Origin: Pirellula sp.
GTDB taxonomy: Bacteria; Planctomycetota; Planctomycetia; Pirellulales; Pirellulaceae
DNA: 49,472 bases
Direction of reading: 5' to 3'
Assembly: GCA_021300155.1 (NCBI GenBank)
Contig: JAJTID010000154.1
Location: forward strand, 1-49,472
In this document: piece by piece, positions 16,322 through 24,791 of the stretch
Layout: each line of letters starts with the position of its first letter
How positions within the stretch are numbered: the first letter of the stretch is position 1
Notes under the pieces: generated by a model
Database searches by the model: none
Told to the model about the DNA's origin: nothing
The model's input: the letters and a program-made list of their open reading frames with translations, nothing else
Made by a program: the position numbers and the translations under genes

Positions 16322-16483
16322 TGCAGAAGCCAATCCAAACGCACGTGGATCAGCCTTAGCTAGCATTCGCAAAATGGTTTTTTTGCGTTGTTCCGATGAG
16401 ACACAATTTGATGCGAATGTGATATATTGCGAACATCAGTGAATCAATAAAACACACAACTATCTCATTCAAGGGTACACGCT

Positions 16484-17272
16484 ATGTTGATCTTGGGTCG
16501 TCGCGCAGAACAGTCGATTGTTTTTCCATCGTGCGGAATCGTCGTGCGGATGCTCAGCATCAATGGTCGCGTAGCCAAGGTAGGTATTGAGGCACCAGAG
16601 AATATTGAAATCTTGCGAGGTGAAGTAACACCGCAAAGTTATACAAGTAACGACTCCTCAAACATGGATATCGCGTACTCCCATTGCGCTAATCGCAACG
16701 CTGCAAAACTGGAGAAGCTTCGACTAGACCTGTCAAAAGTTCAGTTGCTCCGTAATAACGATCAGACCGAAGAAGCTGATCGGATTTTTGAATCGGTACT
16801 ACTACAACTGAATGCCATCGATCGGCCTTGCTCCTTGGAATCTGGGGTTGCGGAAGCGGCATACTATTACCGCAATGAAGCGATGCCGCATGACGTACAA
16901 ATCTTGTTTGTTGGACATGCCCAAGCCGCGATTGAGGACGATCTGAAGATTGTTGAGAATCGTCTCGGGCACCTGCAATGCATCGATAGTGCTGAACTGG
17001 CGTTTCGTACGATTGACTTTTCCGAAATCGATTGTGTGATACTCGATGCTGATCAGTGCACGAACATTGGAGTGGTTCTTCGATCTTTGCGCGCGATGGA
17101 TTCCACTAGATCTCTCTTTGTGATTTGCGTTTCCAAGTTTACTCCTTCACTTTTTGGACTATCGTTCGAGGGTAGTTTGTTCGACGGATGGATCCTGCAG
17201 CCTTGGGATTTTTCAGCAATTCTGAGTCATGTTCAATTCGCATTAGGTCCGAGTGGCGTCGAAAGCCGTTGA
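16484..17272 (+). CDS. CsrA domain fused to a degenerate response-regulator receiver domain
   Basis: This 262-residue protein begins with a full CsrA/RsmA RNA-binding unit (MLILGRRAEQSIVF, VRMLSINGRVAKVGIEAPEN), keeping L4 and an Arg45 at the place of the RNA-binding R44. A helical linker (about 65-130) follows. Residues 137-255 have receiver-domain layout: beta-1 VQILFVGHA, Asp188 in CVILDAD at the phospho-acceptor position, beta-4 LFVICVS and beta-5 GWILQPWD. The acidic pair after beta-1 and the conserved Lys before Pro are both missing, so phosphorylation is doubtful; it looks like a pseudo-receiver. An AAGGG ribosome binding site precedes the ATG by 8-9 nt. CsrA is normally a 60-75-residue protein, so this is an unusual architecture. 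Confidence 0.75.
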   Translation: MLILGRRAEQSIVFPSCGIVVRMLSINGRVAKVGIEAPENIEILRGEVTPQSYTSNDSSNMDIAYSHCANRNAAKLEKLRLDLSKVQLLRNNDQTEEADRIFESVLLQLNAIDRPCSLESGVAEAAYYYRNEAMPHDVQILFVGHAQAAIEDDLKIVENRLGHLQCIDSAELAFRTIDFSEIDCVILDADQCTNIGVVLRSLRAMDSTRSLFVICVSKFTPSLFGLSFEGSLFDGWILQPWDFSAILSHVQFALGPSGVESR

Positions 17273-17303
17273 TCGCAATCGCCCAGTACGGTATAGGCTG
17301 TGA

Positions 17304-18021
17304 TTGAATACCTCGTTCTGGGATAGTTATCTTGCAATTCGAATTCGCTACTGGGTGCTTCGAGGTGTTCTGTTAAACTGGATCAAGCGTGCATTGTTTA
17401 CAATCCGCGCCGTATGGTCTTATGTTTGTTTGGTTGTCTTATTGAGTTTGATTGCGACGATACCGGTTTTGCAGCTTGCAACTCTTGGATACATGATCGA
17501 GTGTTCATCGCGCATCTCGCGTTATTTGCCGTGGCGCGAGTGCATGCCAGAAACATTGGTAGCCCGACGAATCGTCATCGCGCTTGGGTGTATCGCCATG
17601 TCATGGCTCCCTGTGTGGTACAGTGCGGACGTCGCTTACACAACGGAACTCATCGAGTCAGGTGGAGATCGGGCGAGGCAGCTTCGGTTGCCAATGACTT
17701 TGGTTGGGATTCTTTGCGGCGCTAGGTGCGATCGTAAGGCGGTTGGTCCCGGGTACGATGGTGACCATCGCCGTGAGTGGGCAACCTAGCCCAGGAAAGC
17801 GAATTCCAGAGGAACTCGAGTGGACGCTGACCTTGTTCTTCTTTTTCTTTCTGTTTCCTGCGAAGCTGGTGGTTGGTTGGGTCTGGAGGCGAGGCCAAAG
17901 TTTTTCAAATAGGGCGTTTTGGTTCTGGTGGTATATTGCGTGGATGCCTCAGATCGCGGTGATTCTGACCTATATTAGGGTTTTGTATCTCGAAAATTCA
18001 CCTCGTGGGAAGGCGCCGTGA
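17304..18021 (+). pseudogene. Membrane protein gene, frame-shifted and probably internally deleted
   Basis: Two frames join into one membrane protein if one base near 17703 is skipped. The first (17304-17789) gives a helical N-terminus with LLSLIATIPVLQLATLGYMI. The second (from 17704) gives LGFFAALGAIVRR and then LTLFFFFFLFPAKLVVGWV, ending near 18021. I recall longer planctomycete membrane proteins in which the matching first and last parts are separated by about 200 residues, so the middle seems lost here as well. The first frame opens at a TTG directly after a TGA, without a clear start signal. It could instead be a sequencing error combined with a short orthologue, or a +1 frameshift. 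Confidence 0.55.
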
Positions 18022-18225
18022 TATTTATCTGCAGCATGCCTTTTTACCCCCTGTGCCATTCTTTGTACGCTAACACTAGCAAAATAACGTCATGTTGTTA
18101 AAGTCATAATGCGGGAGTGACCAAAGCGGTTTACTACTCGCAAACAGTGCATTTTCGAATCGCAATGCTTCTTGATTTCGAATTGCTTACGAAGTGAACT
18201 CAAAACATTTCCCACCTACGGTTGC

Positions 18226-19161
18226 ATGGAACTCCCTGTAATTCAAAACTCAGAGTCATCGGATCCGAACCCGGCAGCAATCGGTTGTATGACTGCCTCA
18301 ACGTTTGAACCAAGCCGTAGGTTGCCGCCTTGGCTGAAGCGGGAGGTTCCAAAGGGCAATGAGAACCGGTTCACCTCAGGGATTCTCGACGAACTTCGAT
18401 TAGAGACCGTATGCGAGAATGCAAAATGCCCGAATCGGATGGAGTGCTACGCTCAGAAGACAGCGACTTTCATGATTTTGGGGAACGTCTGCACACGGCC
18501 ATGCGGCTTTTGTGCCGTCCAGCGAGGCAAGCCAGAGGAGCTTGAATTGGACGAGCCTGCCCGTGTTGCAGAGGCAGCATTTCGCCTTGGGCTGAAACAT
18601 GTGGTGATCACATCCGTCACGCGAGATGATTTGCCCGATGGAGGAGGAGATCATTTTTATCAATGTGTGATCGCCGTGCGCGAGAAAACGGGAGCAACCG
18701 TAGAGGTCTTGACACCAGACTTCATTCGTCACAAACATGGATTGGATCGGGTGATCGAATCGGCTCCTGAAGTCTTCAATCACAATATGGAGACGGTTCC
18801 TCGGCTGTATCGAAAAGTACGAGGTCCAAAAAGCGAGTACAACTGGACCCTCGAACTGCTTTCGTATATCAAGCGAAAGAACCCGTCGATCAAAACGAAG
18901 AGCGGGTTGATGCTCGGTCTCGGTGAGACGAGAGATGAGCTCATGGATTGCTTAGCAGATTTGCGAAGCCATGATTGCGACTTCTTGACATTAGGGCAAT
19001 ACTTGCAGCCGGGACCGAAGTATCTACCTGTGGAGCGTTACGTTCCACCAGAAGAGTTTGAAGAGTTGCGACTTTTGGCGAAGGGAATGGGCTTCAAGAA
19101 GGTAGCATCGGGGCCGTTCGTGCGAAGTTCGTATCATGCCAAAGAGATGGCTGACGCTTAA
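18226..19161 (+). CDS. lipA: Lipoyl synthase
   Basis: This radical-SAM enzyme inserts two sulfurs into octanoyl groups on carrier domains to make lipoate. Both Fe-S sites are visible: the auxiliary cluster CENAKCPNRMEC (CX4CX5C) and the radical-SAM cluster CTRPCGFC (CX3CX2C). The C-terminal RSSYHA supplies the Ser that ligates the auxiliary cluster. VITSVTRDDLPDGG, NHNMETVPRLY and KSGLMLGLGE are further LipA signatures. The ATG at 18226 gives 311 residues; a second ATG at 18289 (MTASTFEPS) is also possible, and a TTG at 18172 is less likely. No octanoyltransferase gene is adjacent. A lysine-methyltransferase-like gene follows 12 nt later. Confidence 0.93.
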   Translation: MELPVIQNSESSDPNPAAIGCMTASTFEPSRRLPPWLKREVPKGNENRFTSGILDELRLETVCENAKCPNRMECYAQKTATFMILGNVCTRPCGFCAVQRGKPEELELDEPARVAEAAFRLGLKHVVITSVTRDDLPDGGGDHFYQCVIAVREKTGATVEVLTPDFIRHKHGLDRVIESAPEVFNHNMETVPRLYRKVRGPKSEYNWTLELLSYIKRKNPSIKTKSGLMLGLGETRDELMDCLADLRSHDCDFLTLGQYLQPGPKYLPVERYVPPEEFEELRLLAKGMGFKKVASGPFVRSSYHAKEMADA

Positions 19162-19173
19162 TCGGTTGAGCTG

Positions 19174-19902
19174 ATGCAAACGATGCACGTTTCCGAATCT
19201 ACCATTCATCGCCAGCAACGTTCTTTGCTCGCTAGGATTAGGAGGCTCGTGCCCATTGAAGAATCGTCCACCGCGATAGCTGGGCGAGAAGTGCCTTGGA
19301 TACGCGTCACCGACCCTGATGCATTGTTATGGCAGGCTTTGAGCAAAGGGGATCAAGGGTCGGTTGAGCAAGATCCGTTTTGGGCGGCCGCATGGCGAGC
19401 TGCGATTGGAATGGATCATTTCTTGGGACGAATCGCAGAACAACGCGAGTCCAAGAGTCTCGAAGGAACTTCGATGCTGGAACTCGGAGGAGGAAGCGGC
19501 CGGGCTGGAATCTCTGCCGCAATGCGTGGTGCCAATGTGACAATTACGGACGCATCAACGACAGCGTTGCTAGTCTGTCGATACAACGCCAGTCATGGCT
19601 CCGGAGTGAATTCGGTTTGTCGACTGGATTGGCGAGATACGAACTCGGGGCTTGGGGAGTTTTCTATCATCTTAGGATCGGACATTGTTTACGATCCAAA
19701 GCTATTCCCAATCCTTGAGCCATGTTTGAGGCGTCATCTGAAAAAAGATGGAGTCGTTTATTTGAGCGAACCACAGCGTCATACGGGCGATCGATTCCAA
19801 ACATGGATCCAGTCGGCCGGGTGGCGATTGACTGAGCATTTTGTGGATCTCATGGACCGTGAAAAGCCCATTCGAATATTTGAGTGCAGGTTGAACTCGT
19901 AA
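19174..19902 (+). CDS. Lysine-methyltransferase-like SAM enzyme (METTL/ETFB-KMT type)
   Basis: The 242-residue protein has the PF10294-like layout of the family that includes ETF-beta and eEF lysine methyltransferases and bacterial Prm-like enzymes. An aromatic lead-in DPFWAAAWRAA precedes motif I SMLELGGGSGRAGI. An acidic ribose-binding TITDAS and the post-motif ILGSDIVYDPKLFPIL (matching the 'DILYD' signature) follow. The target would be a protein lysine. It starts 12 nt after lipA on the same strand, so the two are probably co-transcribed. A link to lipoylated or electron-transfer proteins is possible but is inferred only from the pairing. ATG 19174 is used; ATG 19183 is an alternative. 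Confidence 0.7.
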   Translation: MQTMHVSESTIHRQQRSLLARIRRLVPIEESSTAIAGREVPWIRVTDPDALLWQALSKGDQGSVEQDPFWAAAWRAAIGMDHFLGRIAEQRESKSLEGTSMLELGGGSGRAGISAAMRGANVTITDASTTALLVCRYNASHGSGVNSVCRLDWRDTNSGLGEFSIILGSDIVYDPKLFPILEPCLRRHLKKDGVVYLSEPQRHTGDRFQTWIQSAGWRLTEHFVDLMDREKPIRIFECRLNS

Positions 19903-19971
19903 AGATTGACATTGACGCTGTACGGCAAATTCCTTAGTGATAATCTCGGTTCTTTTGGATCGGGTTAGCTA

Positions 19972-19989
19972 GCGTTGGGCTACCAACGC
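19972..19989 (+). promoter_or_regulatory. Hairpin just before the ribosome binding site of the next gene
   Basis: GCGTTGG (19972-19978) and CCAACGC (19983-19989) form a perfect 7-bp stem with a 4-nt loop. It is followed at once by AAAAGGA, the probable ribosome binding site, then T6 and the ATG at 20005. The stem plus the T-run 7 nt later could end the upstream transcript, or the stem could gate translation of the methyltransferase. Confidence 0.4.
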
Positions 19990-20004
19990 AAAAGGATTTT
20001 TTCC

Positions 20005-20736
20005 ATGAATCAAGCGATTTCCATTCCGTCCGTCTCGATAGATCATGCGAGACAGGCGCAGTATGAACAGGCCTATCAATCGTCGAATGACCCGTGGGAT
20101 TATGCATCAAGTTTCGACCAAGTACGTTTCGCAACGATAGCGGATGTTGCCAAGAGGTGGTGCCCGACCCCCAAGAATAGTCTAGAGGTAGCATGCGGGC
20201 TCGGTTATCAGTCCCGACTCCTTGCTGAGTTCGCGGAAACTCACTGGGCCTATGATTTTGCACCATCTGCTGTACAGCAAACGCGACTGCGATGCTCCGA
20301 TGTGCAGCACAAAGTAAGAATCGATGTTCGAGATGCATTGAGTCCTGGTTACTCAAACAGCTTTTTTGATCTTATTGTCATGGCAGATATCGCCATGGAT
20401 GAAAATGAAGAATGGTGGTTACAAGTCCTGGCAAATGCAAAAAACTCGTTACGCGATAACGGGATTATGGTAGTGTCTGGAAGAATCAAGGAGCCTTCGA
20501 GACGTGAGTTTGAGAATCGATTTGCTGTACTCGGCATGTCAGTCAAGGAGCGAATCTATTTTCATGATCGCTACTGGTTTAAGTTCCGGAGTCTTGTAAA
20601 GCGAGTGTTCGCTAAAAAGCTATCCATGCGTCTTTTGTCGAGTTCGGCAATACTCGGGGGATTACAGGCGATCGGTAGATTACAAGGTGTAAACGGCTCA
20701 ATTCACTTTGGGGTCGTTGCTAAGGTTGGGGAATAG
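20005..20736 (+). CDS. NodS-like class I SAM methyltransferase
   Basis: This 243-residue protein resembles the NodS family, N-methyltransferases acting on amino sugars, and related enzymes. The NodS-type entry (QAYQSSNDPWDYASSFDQVRF) runs to about residue 43 and is followed by motif I SLEVACGLGYQSRLLAEF. AYDFAPSAVQQTRLRC holds the acidic binding residue, and FDLIVMADIAMDENEEWW is the motif near the catalytic site. A basic C-terminal part (FKFRSLVKRVFAKK) may contact membrane or polymer. The ATG at 20005 has AAAAGGA 8 nt upstream; 19975 (TTG) is a worse start. It lies 6 nt before a glycosyltransferase gene. Likely role: modifying a sugar of a surface glycan, inferred from context. Confidence 0.75.
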   Translation: MNQAISIPSVSIDHARQAQYEQAYQSSNDPWDYASSFDQVRFATIADVAKRWCPTPKNSLEVACGLGYQSRLLAEFAETHWAYDFAPSAVQQTRLRCSDVQHKVRIDVRDALSPGYSNSFFDLIVMADIAMDENEEWWLQVLANAKNSLRDNGIMVVSGRIKEPSRREFENRFAVLGMSVKERIYFHDRYWFKFRSLVKRVFAKKLSMRLLSSSAILGGLQAIGRLQGVNGSIHFGVVAKVGE

Positions 20737-20742
20737 TGCATT

Positions 20743-21837
20743 TTGCGACTAATGCTTCTTTACCCGCAAGGGCAAGTTATTGAGGAATTGCTACGTCGCG
20801 GGCATTCGGTCTGTGCGATCAATTGCGTTTCAGCGGTACAAGTGCCATCAGAACCGAAGGTAGGTGACCTCTCTCTCGAGTACATAGAGGGAGAAAAAAA
20901 GTTAAACCTTCGTGCAATTCAACAACTCCGGGACATTATTCGGACGTTTCGTCCTGATGTGATTCATGCCTTCACAACGTTCACGCTTGCATGGTCGCTA
21001 TTTGCGACGTCGCGTATGGCTCGCTCTCAGAAACGTCCGTCCATCGTTTCCTTTCGTGGAATCACACGTCCTCTCAAACGATGGGATCCTTCGGATTGGA
21101 TGTCCTTCAAACATCCACGAGTTTCTTGGCACGCGTGTGAGTCGGAAGCGGTCCAACAATCGATGCTTCGTAGCGGGTGTGATGCAAATCGATGCAATGT
21201 TGTCTACAACTGTGCCACCCCTGCCGCCCCCTGTGAATCGAGGGACGCCATTCGTGCACAGTGGAGATTGTCGAAGGACGATTTCGTTGTCGGAACGGTT
21301 GCGATGATCCGACCAGTCAAAGGGTTGGATATACTTCTTGATAGCGCAATCCGTCTCGACAACTCCAGAATGCGATGGGTTATCATCGGCAGCGGCAATG
21401 ATCCGGCTACCGATGAACTGGCGCGACATCCGAAAGTTGCTAAGGACCTGCGGATGTTGGGGAAAATCAACTCGGCAGCAAACTACCTCCATGCATTCGA
21501 CTTGTTTGTGATGCCATCGCGTTCAGAGGGATTGTGCCGTTCATTGATCGAAGCCATGGAACAAGGGCTCCCGTCCGTTGTAAGCGATGCGGGTGGCATG
21601 AAAGAGTTGATCCGTCACGGCCAAGATGGACTTGTCGTTCCAAAAGAGAATCCCGAAGCGTTGGCCAACGCCATCCAGCGTCTCTATGAGGACGAGCCTC
21701 TTCGCAAATCCATGGGCCAATCAGCCCGCGCTCGCGCTGCAGAACTGTGCTCCGCGACGGTGTTTACAGATCGACTGGAGGCTATCTACCAGCGCGTAGT
21801 GGAGCCAAAACTATCAGCCATGCGAGCAATTGCTTGA
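20743..21837 (+). CDS. Glycosyltransferase family 4
   Basis: The 364-residue protein has a GT-B fold of the GT4 family. The N-terminal domain holds RDIIRTFRPDVIHAFTTFTL. The C-terminal donor-binding domain has VGTVAMIRPVKGLDILLDS, MRWVIIGSGN, FDLFVMPSRSEGLCRSLIEAM (the E-x7-E motif) and SDAGGMKELI. These enzymes use a nucleotide-sugar with retention of configuration. The first strand is shorter than usual, lacking the 'GGAE' loop, which is normal in some GT4 members but may mean the start is misread; TTG 20743 or ATG 20752 can start it. It follows the NodS-like methyltransferase by 6 nt, so they form an operon. Confidence 0.85.
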   Translation: MRLMLLYPQGQVIEELLRRGHSVCAINCVSAVQVPSEPKVGDLSLEYIEGEKKLNLRAIQQLRDIIRTFRPDVIHAFTTFTLAWSLFATSRMARSQKRPSIVSFRGITRPLKRWDPSDWMSFKHPRVSWHACESEAVQQSMLRSGCDANRCNVVYNCATPAAPCESRDAIRAQWRLSKDDFVVGTVAMIRPVKGLDILLDSAIRLDNSRMRWVIIGSGNDPATDELARHPKVAKDLRMLGKINSAANYLHAFDLFVMPSRSEGLCRSLIEAMEQGLPSVVSDAGGMKELIRHGQDGLVVPKENPEALANAIQRLYEDEPLRKSMGQSARARAAELCSATVFTDRLEAIYQRVVEPKLSAMRAIA

Positions 21838-21882
21838 CTCTAATTTCGAATGCGGCAGCGGACCATATACGACAATGTTTGC

Positions 21883-22473
21883 TCACGCCTTTTGGTAGAA
21901 ATGAAATCGATGTCGATTGATAGACTCGGATTCGTAAATCGATTTGTGGATTAATGGAAAAGAATACGGACGGAACCGTTCCAAAGCCTCGATCTGACCG
22001 ATGGCCAACGGGACTGTGTTTGGCAAATCGTTCCAACCGAACACAAAAAGTCCTTCGGGGCGCAATGCAGTGTGAATCGCATGAAATGTTTTTTGTATGG
22101 CCGCAGACTCATTTAGCCCAAATCCAAAAACGCCATTAAGAATGACACAGTCAAGCGAATTTGCATCGAAGCATTCTGAAATATTTTCGCAGCTATCGAT
22201 GATATGATTCGGGGCTCCGTATTGTGCGAGATCAGGACTTATCTCCATCGTAATAAACTCTTTGTTCCGAAATAGCGTTGGATAGTGGAGTGTATACCAA
22301 TCACAACCAACGAACAGTATTCGATGGTACTCATCCGAACGAACTAACTCTGGAAAAATGCTCTTTTCTAAGGTCTTGCGATCAGGACGAAGTTTTCGTG
22401 TATCGATTCCTAGCTTGATCAGGTTGCGGTGAAGAGAAACACGAAGTCGCTTACGAAGAGAAACACTTACCAT
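21883..22473 (-). CDS. Class I SAM methyltransferase-like protein
   Basis: The protein of 196 residues begins with a basic helix (RKRLRVSLHRNL) and then a Rossmann-like core: RILFVGCDWYTLHYP at the motif I place, EFITMEISPDLAQYG with the acidic Glu, and LDCVILNGVFGFGLN in the motif before the catalytic part. Motif I is diverged (VGCDWYT rather than a DxGxGxG loop), so SAM binding is not certain. A TTG at 22479, with GGAG 5 nt upstream, competes with the ATG at 22473 as start. It is the last gene of a minus-strand group after the GINT1-like gene (28 nt away), convergent with the GT4 gene. Confidence 0.65.
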   Translation of the reverse strand: MVSVSLRKRLRVSLHRNLIKLGIDTRKLRPDRKTLEKSIFPELVRSDEYHRILFVGCDWYTLHYPTLFRNKEFITMEISPDLAQYGAPNHIIDSCENISECFDANSLDCVILNGVFGFGLNESAAIQKTFHAIHTALRPEGLFVFGWNDLPNTVPLAIGQIEALERFRPYSFPLIHKSIYESESINRHRFHFYQKA

Positions 22474-22501
22474 TGTCAATGTGGCTCCTTCCTAATTTGA
22501 G

Positions 22502-23353
22502 TCAGCAAAATCCGTCCACAAAGCCTATGTATCCGTCATCCATAGCATGCAGATCCAAATGATGCATACCGACATTTCGCCAGTGTACATTATCGGGGCG
22601 CAGAACTGGCGAAGGTTGATACGGAGTTTCTGAAAAACGTAGCCTGTTAAGGGTTTTAATCTTCATTGCACGTAGTTGATGTCCATAGCGTCGCTCGTTG
22701 TCTTGCGCGAATCGAACCAACTGACCGTCAATAGAGACAATTCTCCCGCCTGGCCGTACGTTTTGCTTGCAGTACATTCGAGCAAAGGGTTGCCAATGTT
22801 GCTTCCATGGCCCAAATGGGCTACGAGAATAGAAAAGCCTTAACCAATAAGAATGCCAACCTGCAAACAGCCAATACCTACCGCGGTGGGAGACAATAGA
22901 CGCATCCATGTATCGACCGCGTAGCACTGTTTTCTCAAGTCGCCAATCGAAAGGGAAATCATACGCGCGATACAGGTCGACTCGACGAGCCTTCTTCGAC
23001 TCAGGCATCATGAAAATGCTACCCTCATGCTCGAATACGTAAGGAAATGAAAGATGGTGAGACAGTCGAAGGGCTATACCCAAGACGGTCCAACTAAACA
23101 TATCCCGACTCGATGCAACTCCGATGACCGCATTGGGGTCATCGGCGAGAAACATTTCGAAGAATACATACCATTTGCCATCACGAAAGATACCGAAAGG
23201 ATCAGCTGCAGCACAGCCATTGAATCTTGATAATTCACCGATCTCGAATAACGGAGAATCCGACAGATTGGATTGAAGATCTTGAAGCCGATTTCCCTTG
23301 GTGAGCCCAAGCTGCCATACCCCTTTAGTCTGTATGGCTACGTTGCCATCCAT
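22502..23353 (-). CDS. GINT1-like five-bladed beta-propeller protein (glycan-related)
   Basis: The 283-residue protein matches, by eye, the N-terminal domain of GINT1-like proteins. That domain is a glycosidase-like beta-propeller found alone or beside sugar transferases in surface-polysaccharide clusters. Signature segments in order are AADPFGIFRDGKWYVFFEMF, the blade with SFPYVFEHEGSIFMMPES, VDLYRAYDFPFDW, YMDASIVSHRGRYWLFAG and a closing blade with NVRPGGRIV and RFAQDN. No signal peptide is seen. The role is unknown: it could bind or trim sugar, or act as a transferase partner. It lies 17 nt downstream of the DUF1571 gene and 28 nt before a methyltransferase gene. Confidence 0.7.
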   Translation of the reverse strand: MDGNVAIQTKGVWQLGLTKGNRLQDLQSNLSDSPLFEIGELSRFNGCAAADPFGIFRDGKWYVFFEMFLADDPNAVIGVASSRDMFSWTVLGIALRLSHHLSFPYVFEHEGSIFMMPESKKARRVDLYRAYDFPFDWRLEKTVLRGRYMDASIVSHRGRYWLFAGWHSYWLRLFYSRSPFGPWKQHWQPFARMYCKQNVRPGGRIVSIDGQLVRFAQDNERRYGHQLRAMKIKTLNRLRFSETPYQPSPVLRPDNVHWRNVGMHHLDLHAMDDGYIGFVDGFC

Positions 23354-23370
23354 GTTGCTACGCCCTATGT

Positions 23371-24303
23371 CTATGGAAATCGATAGTCCGGGTTATTCAC
23401 ATCGAAATCTTCATCGTCCAATCCGACGTTGAGCTTGAGATCCATATAAGTATACTCTTCTTCGAGGAGTGGTTCGCCTCCTTCTTCGAGTGGCCATGCA
23501 TAACTCGCGTACTTCAACGGAATGAGCTTCTCTTTGTCAAACCAGATACGAGCCATGAAGAACTCATGATCAATAGGTTCGCCTTCATGGATCACGCGCT
23601 TTTGAGGGTGGATAACATCGATCCTCTCACAAGGCCGGCCATCGATCGTTTCGCCATCCGTTCGGACCACTTGGCAATCGCCGAGTTTTCTATCACGTTC
23701 CCCCTTCTCGATGAGCTTCGTCAAAAGTTTTTCAATCCCCAACTCGGTAATCGGATGACGATTTCCCCGCATTGCGAGAACGCTATTGGGTGTGAGATCG
23801 ACCGAGAGCAATCCGAGCAAGCCTCCTTCGTGAGCTTTGAGCATTCCGTTGTTACGTTCGGGGGCGAAAAGAACTTCTCTTCCAGCCTGCGCTTTTGGCT
23901 CGAGGAACTTAAGGTAGACATTGATGCTTCGACTGGCTTCGTTCGATTGCAGGGGGTTATATCGCAGCTTGAGGAAGATCGTGTTGCTTGGAGCAAGCAC
24001 CTTGCCGATGCGTTCCGTTTTTAAGAGCGTGGCAGTGTAGTCCTGGTGGTTCTCTCGATGCTTGCGCAATGCCTCTCTCGCCAGTTCGAGTACTTCGTCC
24101 AAGGGATGAGCAAGAACTGACGCAACTACGTCAATCGGGTTCTCGGGTGGAGACGATGGTTGTGTGAGTGTCGTTTGTGGAAGCGCAACCTCACTTTTCG
24201 TTACGGACAACCACCACCATCGCAGCCCCGCAGCGACAATTGTTGCTATGAATAGCAGAGCGATCAGTCGTGCAGTCCAAACTCGGTACCTTTGTCGAGC
24301 CAA
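23371..24303 (-). CDS. DUF1571 protein with an N-terminal membrane anchor
   Basis: The protein of 310 residues starts with one membrane helix (RLIALLFIATIVAAGLRWWW, residues 12-31), followed by a Pro/Thr linker and a large outside domain. The DUF1571 features are the helical start DEVLELAREALRKHRENHQDY, then RIGKVLAPSNTIFLKLRY and a closing EEEYTYMDLKLNVGLDDEDF. DUF1571 proteins are abundant in planctomycetes and have no known function; the fold resembles lipoprotein-carrier-like beta-sheets. The first 40 nt overlap the end of the upstream unknown gene, so translation is probably coupled. Confidence 0.8.
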   Translation of the reverse strand: MARQRYRVWTARLIALLFIATIVAAGLRWWWLSVTKSEVALPQTTLTQPSSPPENPIDVVASVLAHPLDEVLELAREALRKHRENHQDYTATLLKTERIGKVLAPSNTIFLKLRYNPLQSNEASRSINVYLKFLEPKAQAGREVLFAPERNNGMLKAHEGGLLGLLSVDLTPNSVLAMRGNRHPITELGIEKLLTKLIEKGERDRKLGDCQVVRTDGETIDGRPCERIDVIHPQKRVIHEGEPIDHEFFMARIWFDKEKLIPLKYASYAWPLEEGGEPLLEEEYTYMDLKLNVGLDDEDFDVNNPDYRFP

Positions 24304-24791
24304 GGCTGTACCTCCTCTCTTTTCAACGTTCGGGCTAAGTCGAAACCTCGACTCGTGAGGGAGAAATCACGGTGAATATGATGCATAACCAAGCCGAGAG
24401 AGCATAACTGGCGAAACCCTTCCAGGAAGCGAATCGTGACCTCGGGGACTTGCGGATCTCGGAATGCGATCGTCTGCGTTTCGTCGACTTCGATGTATAC
24501 AGCTAATAGTCGAGAAGGGGCTTCGAAGGCTGTGTTGAGGGCTTTGAGTTCGATCACGCCTCGGTCGCGAGCCGCGAACAGGATGGCTTTCGCTTCTGCC
24601 AGCAGCGACTCCGCAGTGATTAAATCCGCTTTTGCGGCAGATAGAGTCACCATAGCATCGCTGCTAAGTTGTGATAGGGCAACTAGTACAGGCGCGCCTG
24701 CCCCGAGCGCATCCCAGCTACCGCTCAAATAGTTATCCAAGGGCTGCAGCTTGGAGACACTGCGAATGGGTTTGGAAAAATCGTGATCCAT
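24264..24791 (-). CDS. Hypothetical protein
   Basis: I do not recognise this 175-residue protein. The composition fits a soluble protein with helical regions (SSDAMVTLSAAKADLITAES) and a beta-rich middle (LLAVYIEVDETQTIAFRD), then a helical HHIHRDFSLTSRGFDLA. There is no signal peptide or membrane helix. Its 3' end overlaps the DUF1571 start by 40 nt, an overlap that supports it being a real gene with coupled translation. It diverges from fba, whose start is about 160 nt away, so the promoters of both should be in 24792-24950. Confidence 0.6.
   Translation of the reverse strand: MDHDFSKPIRSVSKLQPLDNYLSGSWDALGAGAPVLVALSQLSSDAMVTLSAAKADLITAESLLAEAKAILFAARDRGVIELKALNTAFEAPSRLLAVYIEVDETQTIAFRDPQVPEVTIRFLEGFRQLCSLGLVMHHIHRDFSLTSRGFDLARTLKREEVQPWLDKGTEFGLHD

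Noticed and set aside
16361-16390. Hairpin-like CGCAAAA/TTTTGCG upstream of the CsrA-fusion gene
   Set aside because: A short A/T stem with no clear link to a promoter or terminator; it may be chance.
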